Of a stretch of DNA of 64,000 nt, positions 34,551 through 45,049 are shown piece after piece. Within the stretch, counting starts at the first letter, position 1; the number at the start of each line of letters is the position of its first letter. This DNA is from Lutraria lutraria (lineage: Eukaryota; Mollusca; Bivalvia; Venerida; Mactridae), in contig OZ026842.1 of assembly GCA_964023205.1 (NCBI GenBank), positions 35,479,501 to 35,543,500 of the forward strand, read 5' to 3'. The position numbers and the translations under genes are program-made. The notes under the pieces were generated by a model. That model was not told the origin of the DNA. It saw only the letters and a list, made by a program, of their open reading frames with translations, and searched no databases.

Positions 34551-36010
34551 GTTCGTGCTTTCAGAAATACACCGCTAATATCCCTTTTTTCCAGCCCAAA
34601 ACAATTAATGTGTTGCTTATTTTCTTCAGATACACCCACTATATCATCTTTGTGACAAAATCGTGTAATGGCGTGCTTCGCTTAAGTTCGTCACATTAAA
34701 TGCTTTTCCCCATTTATTGCATACGAATCGTATTTGCCTTTAGGCAAAATAAACTTATACAGCTACTTTATTACGACGTTAATATGAAAAAAGCCTTGTT
34801 AAGTATAAACCAACTCGGTGACATGAGCCGTATGAAAATAAAGCCTTCTTACTAAAGCCGTTATTAATATAATTCCTTTACTAGCACGACATTGAAAACA
34901 AATATGGTAGTGATTATGCTGGGTTTTTACCAAAACTAAACTAAACGGGTTAAAATTCGCTTTGAAACGAGTCCATCGACACACATGTTGTATTGAAATT
35001 CGCGGTGTCAAATTTTCCGACATGCTTCAGAGATTTTGCACAGGTACAGTCGTATTAATGGTATACCTTTCATCCATCGTCTTCAGTAGGGAGGTCAACT
35101 CTTGTTGAAACGTGAGATTTAGTTACTATAACAATTACTATTCGTATTAAGATCGTATCATACAAAACATATAAAGAAATAAAATAGCATTTGTTAGATC
35201 AATTCATTTTAATTAAAAAGTATAGACTATAAACTAGTATAATACTTCTTTAAATTTATACAAGTTTGCCGAAAAGGTTTTCATGTTAGAAAAATACACC
35301 GTTTAACAATATTATGTTGTTTAAAGGGATTATGTACACTTATAAACCCTAACTAAAAACACGCAGATTAAAAGAAATCATAATATTAAATGTCAATTTC
35401 AATTCTATACATAAGTAAAACGTTAACACGTATTGATATAGCATTAATACTTATTTCAAATGTTACTAATCATATGCTTCAATGATATATAGCTTTAAAC
35501 GCGACTAAGAAATATGTTCTGTTCTGCTCTGTTCCGCATCAAATTGTTTAATGTATCAATCGCCTTTTGCCGCTGGCCAATGATATTTATTTTACGTTTT
35601 ATTACATGGTTTGTAGATTATATTAGGCGATATTATATGATTGAACTGATATACACCAGCTATCATTTAAAACATTCGTATAATAACACTTGGATATTAA
35701 TATAGCAATCAAACCTGACTCAACTTTCTTACAGAAAAATCAATATAGAAAATACCTGTGCATTTATACAGAATAATAGTATAGTTTGCTATAATATGGA
35801 TTTAAACCTCACCTCAATACCGGTTTCTAAACTGTCCTGTACATTGTGACTTGGTATTGAGAAACCTGCGGCCGGGGTCCAGTAGTAAGAACGATGGACT
35901 TTTAACTCTTCTGCAAATTTTGACATAAATGTCGATTTTCGTCCATTTGTTGTGGAGTTAGCACTGGTTAGAATACAGTCCCGGAAACAGGTTTAGACTA
36001 CCCGCCGACT
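34551..36010. other. 5' flank of the four-pass membrane gene
   Basis: No upstream coding exon and no clear TATA box were found. Short open frames on both strands are unsupported. Confidence 0.35.
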
Positions 36011-36014
36011 TAAA

Positions 36015-36195
36015 TACAGTCAAGCCTGTGTTAGCAGACAATTCTGAATAAAGGTCACCCTTTGAATAAAGACAATTCTTTTGAAATCGTCTCTAATTAT
36101 TTAGACCAGACTGACTTCTGAATAAAGGCCACCTGTCAATAAAGGCCACATTATATATTTCCCAAATGTGACCTTTGTTTACAGGTTTGACTGTA
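36015..36195. mobile_element. MITE CAGTCAAACCTGTG family, copy 3, intact ends
   Basis: TA-flanked; left CAGTCAAGCCTGTGTTAGC and right TTACAGGTTTGACTG are near-perfect inverted ends. 181 bp, matching 25397-25578 in length. Non-coding, with several AATAAAGG(C/T)CA blocks. Confidence 0.85.
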
Positions 36196-36780
36196 ACTGG
36201 AATAGCCTTGGGTATCGGACTCACCGAAACGACATGATAAAGAGACCTCCACGAGATAAAGATCGATACCTCAGGCTGTACATTATATTTTTGAAATCAG
36301 TATACAGGCGCTAAGGGCCATGTGAAAATACATTACATAATATAAAATTAATTCAGTACAAATGACGTGATAAAGACAATGGTTACGTGAAGTTAATGAA
36401 GATTTGCGCTATTACTGCTTTGTACGAATAAATAGGATATACAATTTGAATTTACCCTATTCTTTTTTTATAATTATAAAAGTTAATATCAGTAGATGAA
36501 TGAGTGTGATTGAGATGATAATACTGTTCAGTAATTACCTTACAACCTGTTCAGGATTTCTTCAATAGATGACAACACGTTGTATCGTCAGAACAGAACA
36601 GAACATATACTTTATTAACTTGTACAACATGTACATCGTTATAACATAATTATATACAGAATATATATACACAAAATCATACATATTAATTTCTACACAA
36701 TTACATAAATACACACGTCATATTCTTGAGGATGAGCAAATTACTTAATATAAAGTGAAACTGAAACTATATAAAATATG

Positions 36781-37170
36781 TTACCTATTAATTAAAGTAC
36801 TTCTACGATTGAGAGAAAGTTTAATAAATTTACTCAATTTTAGAACAATGTTTCTATCATTACATTTTAACAATTCAATTAGTTTTTGCATACTTGTTCT
36901 TTGGTAAAAATATTTATCAATAAAAATACATCTAAGATCATGAAAACATGAACATTTACAGATAAAATGAAGCTCGTCATCTATATCATTAGTATCACAA
37001 TAAATACAAATACGTTCATTTCTTGGTATTCTATTTGTTCCATATCTGCCTGTTTGTCCTCTTACGGAATGCGATGAAACTCGAAAACGGGCAAGACAAT
37101 TTCTCAAATCATTAGGTAAATCGTCAAGATAACTTTCATAACCAAACACTTCTTTAACACGATCGTACAA
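36781..37170 (-). pseudogene. LINE ORF2 C-terminal Cys/His domain
   Basis: 129 codons ending in TAA. Contains CIYCDTNDIDDELHFICKC, a C-x2-C...H-x3-C arrangement typical of the domain after the reverse transcriptase in many metazoan LINE ORF2 proteins. It may help bind template RNA. The frame is open here but is cut from the RT by stops in 37171-37784. Confidence 0.8.
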
Positions 37171-37784
37171 TAATTACCATTCTTGCAAGAAACAATCGAG
37201 TAAACCTTTGTTTAAACAAATTCCTAAATTGCTTTTCATTTAAACAAAATGGGTTTTCAAATACATATCACATAACCTTTTAATATTTGATACCCATTTT
37301 TTCCCATTACTACCACCTACATAAGACACTTTATACATATTTTAAAAAATATCATTATCTGTATTTATCACTTTAAACCAATATTTAATTACATGTATAG
37401 GTAAGAATCTAGATATATACAATGGATACCTCCCTAATTCCCCATAAACGGCTGCATTAGATGTGCTCATTTTCACATTAAGGTTTTTCTTTTAAACTTT
37501 AGGTGTATTCTTTCAATTTCTTTTACCAAAACCCCAGATTTCTGTAGAATAACTCAAAATAGATCCGACAAAGGAATCAAATAACTGACAAAGAAGTTTT
37601 GGTTTCATCTTAAATTTTCTACAATTCAATTGAATTAAAAAGTACATTAAGTGCGTTTAAGGCTTTACCAGTTAATTGCTGTTGATTCAAAGAAAAATTG
37701 CCCGTATAATTAAAAACAGTCCCAAGATAAGTAAAATCGTAAACAATTTCTAATCTGTTTCCATTATACATAAAATGTTCATTT

Positions 37785-38348
37785 TCAAACAGCCCACCCC
37801 GTTTTCGTTTTAGTTTTTTGTATATTCACTTCCAAACTCCACTCTGTACAGTAATTTTTTAACAATTGAAAACTAGCATTTATTTCTTCAGGCGATTTAC
37901 CGAGAATAACCATATCATCAGCAAACAGTAATAAAATAAGTACAATATCATCAAAACTAAGACCGCAGTCAATGTCATTTTGTAAATATAGCTCCAGATC
38001 TTCTACAAACAACGAAAGTAGTACTGGTGATATTACCTCCCCTTGTCGTAGCCCTACAGCATATTCGAAAAAGCCAGAATAAGTATTACATGATCGTACA
38101 CACGATTTAACCTTATCATACATATCTTTTATTATTCTCAATAGTTTACCATCAATTCCAACCTTGTACAATTTCATCCATAATGCATTTCTATATATAC
38201 AATCATATGCCATTTTTAAATCTACAAAAACACAATACAATCTCTTATTATCATTTATATATTTTTGAACAATATTCAGTAAGTCAAAAAGTGTGTCAAC
38301 AGTGGATCGACCTTTCCGAAATAGTATTGTTTTGATCGCAAAATTCAA
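37785..38348 (-). pseudogene. LINE reverse transcriptase domain
   Basis: Shows core RT motifs: VFVDLKMAYD (first catalytic Asp), LRQGEVISPVLLSLFVEDLE, and FADDMVIL with the paired catalytic aspartates. The N-terminal palm leader lies in another frame at 38498-38752 (APITVDEIIRAVKTLKRGKS), so a frameshift near 38350-38500 inactivates it. It is therefore a dead copy. Confidence 0.9.
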
Positions 38349-38497
38349 TAATTCGTTTATTTAAAACCGTCGTGAATAGTTTGGACATGCAACTTACAAG
38401 CGTTATCCCTCTATAATTTTAACATTATTTTTATCCTCCTTTTTATGCAATGGCACGATCACTCCCTCCGTCCAAGATTTAGGAAAAAATCCACTAT

Positions 38498-38752
38498 TCA
38501 AAATTGCATTAAAATATCACACATATGTGCTGACAAAATATCCACAGATTCCATAAAATATTCATTCAATAAAAAATCGTTACCACATGATTTGCCTCTT
38601 TTTAGCGTTTTAACGGCTCGTATTATTTCATCTACAGTAATAGGCGCATTCAGTCTGTTATCATCACTTTCATCAAAGTTTTGGTTAAAATCAAGATTTT
38701 CAACGAATTGTTCTGCTTCAGGATTCTCAGTTCTAAAAATGTCTTTACTCAT
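38498..38752 (-). pseudogene. LINE ORF2 linker and N-terminal part of the RT
   Basis: The segment VDEIIRAVKTLKRGKSCGND has the look of the 'I..AI..LK.GKS.G.D' leader of LINE reverse transcriptases. It is separated from the catalytic domain by a frameshift. Confidence 0.7.
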
Positions 38753-38808
38753 TTCTGAAAAATGCTTGGAAAATGACTCGAGTTTAATTCCATTATCATC
38801 ACGTTTTA

Positions 38809-38843
38809 TTTTTATAATCTATTCATGATACAGTTACCTGTGA
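38809..38843 (+). repeat. Single arm of the 127-bp palindrome family
   Basis: ATAATCTATTCATGATACAG then TTACCTGTGA: the same sequence as the right arm of the palindrome at 60905-61031. The matching left arm is not seen. It sits inside the minus-strand LINE. Confidence 0.7.
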
Positions 38844-38859
38844 TGTTAACCATTGTCTT

Positions 38860-38945
38860 TGTCACGTCATTTGTAATTTCATGTATGTAATTGTATGTTC
38901 ACATGGGCCTCAGTGCCTACTGATTTCAAAATAAACTATATCCTT
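38860..38945 (+). mobile_element. 3'-end fragment of another retroelement nested in the LINE
   Basis: TTCACATGGGCCTCAGTGCC then TACTGATTTCAAAATAAACTAT, ending in a poly(A)-signal-like AATAAA. A related copy on the other strand is at 44955-45040. It interrupts the LINE between the endonuclease and RT parts. Confidence 0.5.
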
Positions 38946-39292
38946 ATCGTATATTCAGATTTCAAAGAACAAAACATGTTTCTGCTATAATCGGATTTGC
39001 ATCTTTTAAAAATACGCACAATATCACTAAAACCAGAAACTACAGCATTAATAGACACTCTATCAGATAAATCAATATTGTTTATCAAATGGTTAAATCT
39101 AGGCAATTTACTAATCAAACCAGATCTAAAGTCATTTTTAAACATTTCATTCCATTTGTATTTTACAAAGCTAGTATAATGATTACTATCCAATAGTAAT
39201 TGACAATTCAATGACATAGATATGGGACAGTGATCACTCCATTCATTCGTCCAAGGGTCAAACACGACCCCAGTACCATGTTTAGTGTTCAT
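38936..39292 (-). pseudogene. LINE endonuclease C-terminal fragment
   Basis: Contains WSDHCPISMSL, the SDH motif near the end of APE-like endonuclease domains, followed by a linker with KYKWNEMFKNDF. The 5' part of the endonuclease is missing, so the copy is 5'-truncated near 39300. Confidence 0.75.
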
Positions 39293-39428
39293 TGTTCAGT
39301 CTTTTCTAGACAGGGTGTCTTTTATGAAGTCAGTTATGATTAAAATAATTAACAATCTAACTTTTACCATGGCAACTTAAATGTGCAAAATGTTGATAAG
39401 GGAGACCAATCGTACACAAAGTATAGAG

Positions 39429-39495
39429 TAAACAGGTTCCCGTTCTATGCTGCAGTGCACCAAAAGTACAGAGAGAGTCAACGGGAACCTGTTTA
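39429..39495 (+). repeat. Short hairpin element GGTTCCCGTT, copy A
   Basis: TAAACAGGTTCCCGTT at one end and AACGGGAACCTGTTTA at the other, exact inverted arms of 16 bp, with TGCTGCAGTGCACCA inside. Related copies at 39881-39938 (inverted) and 55745-55815, plus a half copy at 55661-55692. Confidence 0.8.
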
Positions 39496-39860
39496 AAGTC
39501 CCATAAGCTTATAGATTTATCGGTCGTAATAGTTTCTGTTTGTCCTATAACAGAGGAATCCGGTGTGTTTTCCTAATGTGCATACTTAATAGCAAGAAAA
39601 AATGTCTTCGAAATCACTATCGTTTTTTTCAATATCATTAAAATAAATACTATTTATAGAACAGCTGCGTTTTTCCGCAGTCATGTTATGCACACGCGCT
39701 CTATATATTTGAAGTTAACAAAAGTAAAATTCACTGCGAAATGAGTGTTTTTAGAGAAAAAATGGCTTGTTTCGTCGGTAATAATTATCTCGGGATAATA
39801 TCAGCAAATCTTTGTTTTTTGCATGTATTTTTATAGCAAAAAGCTCATGGGGCTTTAAAC
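39491..39860 (-). mobile_element. MITE family TTAAAG, copy 2 (reverse)
   Basis: Begins GTTTAAAGTCCCATAAGC and ends GCTCATGGGGCTTTAAAC, giving matching inverted ends of about 18 bp. The interior is the reverse of 41109-41495. Its left end overlaps the right arm of hairpin copy A. Confidence 0.85.
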
Positions 39861-39880
39861 ATTAAAACTGGTTAAACAGT

Positions 39881-39938
39881 TAAACTGGTTCCCGTTGACT
39901 TGTGTGGTGCACTGCAACATGGAACGGGAACCAGTTTA
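39881..39938 (-). repeat. Short hairpin element GGTTCCCGTT, copy B (inverted)
   Basis: TAAACTGGTTCCCGTT ... AACGGGAACCAGTTTA with GGTGCACTGCAACATGG inside, the reverse complement of the core in copies A and C. With copy A it flanks MITE copy 2. Confidence 0.8.
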
Positions 39939-40102
39939 ATTGCGACTATGCTAAACAAGAAATGTTATATCGGATAGTTTGATTAATCGATGTTGTTATC
40001 TCCCTTGAAATGACTCAATAAACCACAATTAGATAATCGGCCCATTAACTCTATTTAGAATATATAGGGAAATAATTTCAAACTTGTTATAAAATCTTTA
40101 AT

Positions 40103-40421
40103 ACATAGTTCCCACATCTACAATATTTACCTCCCTTGGCGGCCATCTTGAAAGTCTATTTTGACTAGCATTGATAGAGGATGTTTATATTTTTGATCTG
40201 ATAATTCTAAATATAGAATTTTCATATGTGACAACTACATTTTCTTAAACCTGATATGCTTATGGGTTTTCCAACTTCATGATTAAGTTATATTTTGTAA
40301 ATTGAGTTGTTAATAACCACTTTTTTATTTTTTTCTATTAAACACATAAGAAATTTGACTTTCAAGATGGCCGCCAATTCAAAACAAGGGAGGTAAATAT
40401 TGTAGTTGTGGGAACTATGTA
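40103..40421. mobile_element. MITE with CATAGTTCCCAC long inverted ends, copy 1
   Basis: Long inverted termini of about 40 bp: CATAGTTCCCACATCTACAA ... and TTGTAGTTGTGGGAACTATG, extending through TTTACCTCCCTTGGCGGCC. AT-rich non-coding interior. Confidence 0.85.
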
Positions 40422-40473
40422 TTGACATTGTGGACAGATACTTTTTCAAAACGATACATTGAAGCATGCGAAC

Positions 40474-40781
40474 AGAGTTCCCACGACTACAATATTTACC
40501 TCCCTTGGTGGCCATCTTTGTTGGCAAAGTCAACAACAATTGATAGAAGATATTTATATTTTTTGTTTTAATAATTCTAAATATAGGATATTCATATGTG
40601 ACAACTACATTTTCTTAAACATTATGTGCTTATGGCCTTAACAACTTAATGATTAAGTTATCTTTTTTGAAATGAGTTGTTTGATAACCAATTTTATGAT
40701 TTTTTCTGTTAAGTGCATAAGAAATTTGTCAATCAAAATGTCTGCAAAGGGAGGTAATTATTGGAGTTGTGGGAACTATGT
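40474..40781. mobile_element. MITE with CATAGTTCCCAC long inverted ends, copy 2
   Basis: Same orientation as copy 1 and 52 bp downstream of it: GAGTTCCCACGACTACAATA ... GGAGTTGTGGGAACTATG. Internal blocks such as ATATGTGACAACTACATTTT are shared. Confidence 0.85.
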
Positions 40782-41108
40782 GTATACAAGAAAGAGAAAA
40801 TGCAACTGATTGTAGAACTCTTTTTGTGCAGTATTTTCAAAATATCTATTTTCTTTTCTTTGCCGTTTGTCTTTTTAGAGCATAAGATAGATAGTTTTTT
40901 TTTTAAATAAAACTACACAGTTAGAAAGGTAATGACTTTATCCTTTAAAATCGAGGAATGCATTTGTGTTATAGTGAGGATTAATTAATCTATGCTGAAA
41001 GTATGTGTCAAGGACTTCCTTGTATAGTGTATACGTGTAAAACCCAGGCGTAGACTTTTACTTTGTTCCAGTTTGTACTAAATAAATCATTCTATTCTAT
41101 GAACGAAC

Positions 41109-41495
41109 ATTAAAGCCCCATTAGCTTCTTGCAGTAGAAAAATATATGCAAAAACATTTAATTGCTGATATTATCCCAAGATATTACCGACGAAACAAGC
41201 ACTTTTTCGTCTGAAAACACTCATTTGACTGTGATTTTTGCTTTTGTAAACTTGAAATATGTAGAACGCGTGACGTCACTTTACTACGTGTGCATAGCAT
41301 GACTGCGGGAAAACTCAGGTGTTCTATAAATAGTATTTATTTCAATGATATTGAAAAAAATACGATAGTAGTTTCGGAAACATTTTTTCTTTTTATAAAG
41401 TATGCACGGGAGGAAAACACACCGGATTCCTCTGTTATAGAACAAACAGAAACTATTAAGACCAATACATTTATAAGCTTATGGGACTTTAAACA
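41109..41495 (+). mobile_element. MITE family TTAAAG, copy 3
   Basis: Left end TTAAAGCCCCATTAGCTT and right end AAGCTTATGGGACTTTAA are inverted repeats. It aligns along its length with 6670-7052 and with the reverse of 39491-39860. Confidence 0.85.
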
Positions 41496-41574
41496 TTAAT
41501 CAACTCTATCTTTTCAACCATTATACTTTGGGGATGGAATTGAGATTTAAGATCAGAGACTGCTCTCAAGTTTT

Positions 41575-41805
41575 ATGACCTGACAGTGTGGTATCTGGCT
41601 AGTAATCACTAGCCCCCGTACCGCTGTGAGTTCGAGTCTCATCCAGGACAAAATTATACGAATGAGAACGCTGATCAGCTAGTTAGCTAACGGAAGGTTT
41701 GTGGTCCGGTCAGGTGAATGTCTGGGGGTCTTCATATACTGTTGAATCAAGAAAACTCGCTAACTAACCTTTGCTGATGATACGATGTTAAACACCAGCA
41801 AAAAA
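41575..41805 (+). mobile_element. SINE family A, forward copy
   Basis: tRNA-like head with CCGCTGTGAGTTCGAGTCTC (B box), then AACGGAAGGTTTGTGGTCCG, GTCTGGGGGTCTTCAT and the end GATACGATGTTAAACACC. This is the clearest forward-strand copy of the family. Confidence 0.75.
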
Positions 41806-42268
41806 TATAAAGTGTTATATTTTAGCACTTAAAATAATGGTGGTTTGAATAAAAATCTAAATAATCGGAACGAACAAATAATGAGAAATAAAAAGAAACA
41901 CCAAATACGAACCGTGCAACATAAAACCGATCAAATTTATATCCACCAAAAGATGAAAAACAACTACTTAAATATATCAAAAGTCGATTGAAGGCAATTG
42001 AACATTGTTATTTTTTTGCGCTCGACGCTTAATGGATCACATTGATGAGGTGTTTGAAGTTTGGGATGAAGGATTATTATTCTTGGTACTCAGTATTTAA
42101 TGATTGCATGTCTTGCTTTAAACATTTATCATAAATGTACTGTTGTTTTAGTATCCCTCAAATTGTAATCAAAATGAATAACTAAATTTTGTCTCATCAT
42201 TTCGTAAGGCTGCGTGTCAAATAGAATTCGTTTTCAGCGATATTTCTGTTCAATTCGAGCGATTTACG

Positions 42269-42300
42269 TACAGCCAAATCTGTGAACAAAGGTCCGATCG
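42269..42300 (+). mobile_element. MITE CAGTCAAACCTGTG family, end fragment
   Basis: TACAGCCAAATCTGTGAACA followed by AAGGTCC; the rest is missing, replaced by the minisatellite region. Confidence 0.45.
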
Positions 42301-42337
42301 TAAAGGAAAGCAGAAGAGCCAAAAAGGCAAACTGGCA

Positions 42338-42536
42338 TAACAAAACATACACATCACGTCACACTAAAACAAAACGTACACATCACGTGACACTAAAGCA
42401 AAATATACACAAGTGACACTAAAACAGAACGTACACAACATGTAACACTAAAACAAAATGTGCATATCACGGGACACTAAAACAAAACGTACACATAACA
42501 TGACACAAAAATAAAACGTAAACATCACGTGACACT
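42338..42536 (+). repeat. ~30-bp minisatellite, about seven units
   Basis: Consensus near ACACTAAAACAAAACGTACA + CATCACGTG. Units vary by point changes and small deletions. It sits just upstream of the plus-strand LINE copy. Confidence 0.85.
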
Positions 42537-42654
42537 TACATAAAGGGTCTACTTTGAATAATTTACAGCATGTGTGTTTCTTCATGCGAATTGTAATACG
42601 AATTAAGCAGTAGGGTAACGACAAAGGGGAGGTAATATCACAAGTTCTATTTTC

Positions 42655-43965
42655 GTTTGTTTGTAGAAGATCTAGAGCAATATTTACAAAATGACATTGA
42701 CTGCGTACTTAGTTTTGATGATATTGTACTTATTTTATTACTGTTTGCTGATGATATGGTTATTCTCGGTAAATCGCCTGAAGAAAAAACGTTTTATCTA
42801 TAATGGAAACAGATTAGAAATTATAACGATTTTACTTACTTAGGGACTGTTTTTAATTATACGGGCATTTTTTCTTTGAATCAACAGCAATTAATTGGTT
42901 AAGCCTTGAAAGCACTTACTGTACTTTTTATTAATTGTAGAAATTTCAAGATGAAGCTTAACATTCTTTGTCAGTTATTCGATTCCTGTGTCGGATCTAT
43001 TTAGAGTTATTGTACATGAATCTTATCTGGGGTTTTGTGGTAAATCAAAAGAAATTGAAAGAATACACCTAAAATTTCTTTTTAAAAAATCCTTTAATGT
43101 GAAAATGAATACATCAAATGCAGCAGTTTATGGGGAAATAGGGAGGTATCCATTGTATATATCTAGATTCTTACCTATACATGTAATTAAATATTGGTTT
43201 AAAGTGATAAATACAGATAATGATATTTTTTAAAATATGTATAAAGTGTCTTATGTAGGTGGTAGTAATGGGAAAAAATGGGTATCAAATATTAAAAGGT
43301 TATGTGATATGTATTTGAAAACCCATTTTGTTTAAATGAAAAGCAATTTAGGAATTTGTTTAAACAAAGGTTTACTCGATTGTTTCTTGCAAGAATGGTA
43401 ATTATTGTACGATCGTGTTAAAGAAGTGTTTGGTTATGAAAGTTATCTTGACGATTTACCTAATGATTTGAGAAATTGTCTTGCCCGTTTTCGAGTTTCA
43501 TCGCATTCCGTAAGAGGACAAACAGGCAGATATGGAACAAATAGAATACCAAGAAATGAACGTATTTGTATTTATTGTGATACTAATGATATAGATGACG
43601 AGCTTCATTTTATCTGTAAATGTCCATGTTTTCATGATCTTAGATGTACATGTATTTATATTGATAAATATTTTTACCAAAGAACAAGTATGCATAAACT
43701 AATTGAATTGTTAAAGTGTAATGATAGAAATACTGTTCTAAAATTGAGTAAATTTATTAAACTTTCTTTCAATCGTAGAAATACTTTAATTAATAGGTAA
43801 AATATCTTATATAGTTATATATGTGCTCATCCTCAAGAATATGACCTGTATATTTATGTTATTGTGTAGTGATTAATATGTATGGTTTTGTGTATGTATA
43901 TTCTGTATATATGTTATAACAATGTACATGTTGTACAAGTTAATAAAGTATGTGTTCTGTTCTGT
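42655..43965 (+). mobile_element. Non-LTR retrotransposon (LINE), 5'-truncated, plus copy
   Basis: Starts inside the RT (EDLEQYLQNDIDCVLSFDDI, FADDMVILGKSPEE), has an internal deletion after GKSPEE compared with the copy at 36589-39300, then continues to the C-terminal domain and ends TTAATAAAGTATGTG plus TTCTG repeats. It is inverted relative to the other copy. Confidence 0.9.
43405..43800 (+). pseudogene. LINE ORF2 C-terminal Cys/His domain, second copy
   Basis: 131 codons, near-identical to the domain at 36781-37170, with the same CIYC ... ELHFICKC pattern. Differences include a two-residue insertion near CTCIYIDKYF and a few substitutions. Upstream frames are broken, so it is not a functional gene. 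Confidence 0.8.
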
Positions 43966-44170
43966 TATAAATATGTGCATTATCATGTATATGATTGATG
44001 TGTTTGGCAATTTTCACGAGTTACTCCACGCAACTAATCCATCATGACGATACAAACAGAAGTAACTGTTATATCATTTTCATTTAAATACAATGTCATG
44101 TTAAACGTGCGAACCGTTGTTTGTCTCGAAGTATCAATTTTCAGTGACTAAATCCGCGGTTCTTTTTACA

Positions 44171-44661
44171 GAATCCGTGAAGGGACCATAGCGATCTCGC
44201 CATGTGCCTTTTTGACTAACGCGATATTTCATGTTACGATCTCGCGATCTTTTCAGTTTACAATGTAAAGCGTATTGCTTTTTCGTCTCATAAAGCCTAA
44301 AGAATGAGGCGAAAATCCGTCAAAATATCGCGTCCTTTTTTTACCCGAACCAATTTCCGAGGTTCCAAATTGGCATGAAATGAATACCCGGTGTTATGGT
44401 ACGACTTCTAAACGTTGTCATCAAGCTACAATAACATCGAGCACTATTAAAGATCCGTCGATACAAGTTTTTCACTGACTTTGACTTATCGCAAAAAGAA
44501 ATGAATCAATGGGGCTTTATGAGACGTAACAGCAATGCTTTATGGTGTAAATTGGCCCCGGAAAAAAAAGACGCTTGATTGTAACAAGAAAAAATGCGTT
44601 TTTTTTCTTAAGCCAGTCAAAAAGACGCGGGGCTAGATCGCTGTGGGCCCTATCCGGATTC
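44171..44661. mobile_element. TIR element with nested internal inverted repeats
   Basis: Outer arms begin GAATCCGTGAAGGGACCATA and, in reverse complement, GAATCCGGATAGGGCCCACA, both continuing to GCGATCT...TTTTTGACT. A second inner inverted pair, TCGTCTCATAAAGCC and GGCTTTATGAGACG (44284-44299 and 44514-44527), sits inside. Non-coding, about 490 bp. Confidence 0.75.
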
Positions 44662-44954
44662 AGTTCCTTTTCATAGATTTGCCTAAGCAAAGTTAGTCGT
44701 TTTTAAACTTCTATATCTTATTGTCAATTATTTTTATCCTATTAATTATATCGGACAAGGACTTATATACATACATGGATTTGCAACTGCTATTTATAAC
44801 TAAAACGATATCGAGAGAATCCCACAATGCATTGCGATACTCGACAATGTCCGACTACTTCCGACAGCTGTAATCGCATGTTAACACATTTAAATATATT
44901 ATAAAACTCAGGCTGTTGGGCACGGGAAATTGGTTGGGATGCAACAAGCTGTAT

Positions 44955-45040
44955 AAAGATATAGTTTATTTCAAAATTCAGTAAGCCATAGGCCCATGTG
45001 AACATATATATACAAATTATACAATTTTCATATGACAGTG
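44955..45040 (-). mobile_element. Retroelement 3'-end fragment
   Basis: On the minus strand TTCACATGGGCCTATGGCTT then ACTGAATTTTGAAATAAACT, ending in AATAAA. The related copy is 38860-38945. Confidence 0.5.
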
Positions 45041-45049
45041 ACAAGTGGC

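Larger units (their letters stand above)
36589..39300 (-). mobile_element. Non-LTR retrotransposon (LINE), 5'-truncated, minus copy
   Basis: Read on the minus strand the order is endonuclease C-terminus, reverse transcriptase, then a Cys/His C-terminal domain, and the 3' end runs TTAATAAAGTATATG into TTCTG repeats at about 36589-36606. The reading frame is broken by frameshifts and stops. About 38809-38945 is foreign: it combines a 35-bp arm of the palindrome at 60905-61031 with a plus-strand piece like 44955-45040. A second copy in the opposite orientation is at 42655-43965, and the C-terminal domains are about 93% identical by eye, so both insertions are fairly young. Confidence 0.9.
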
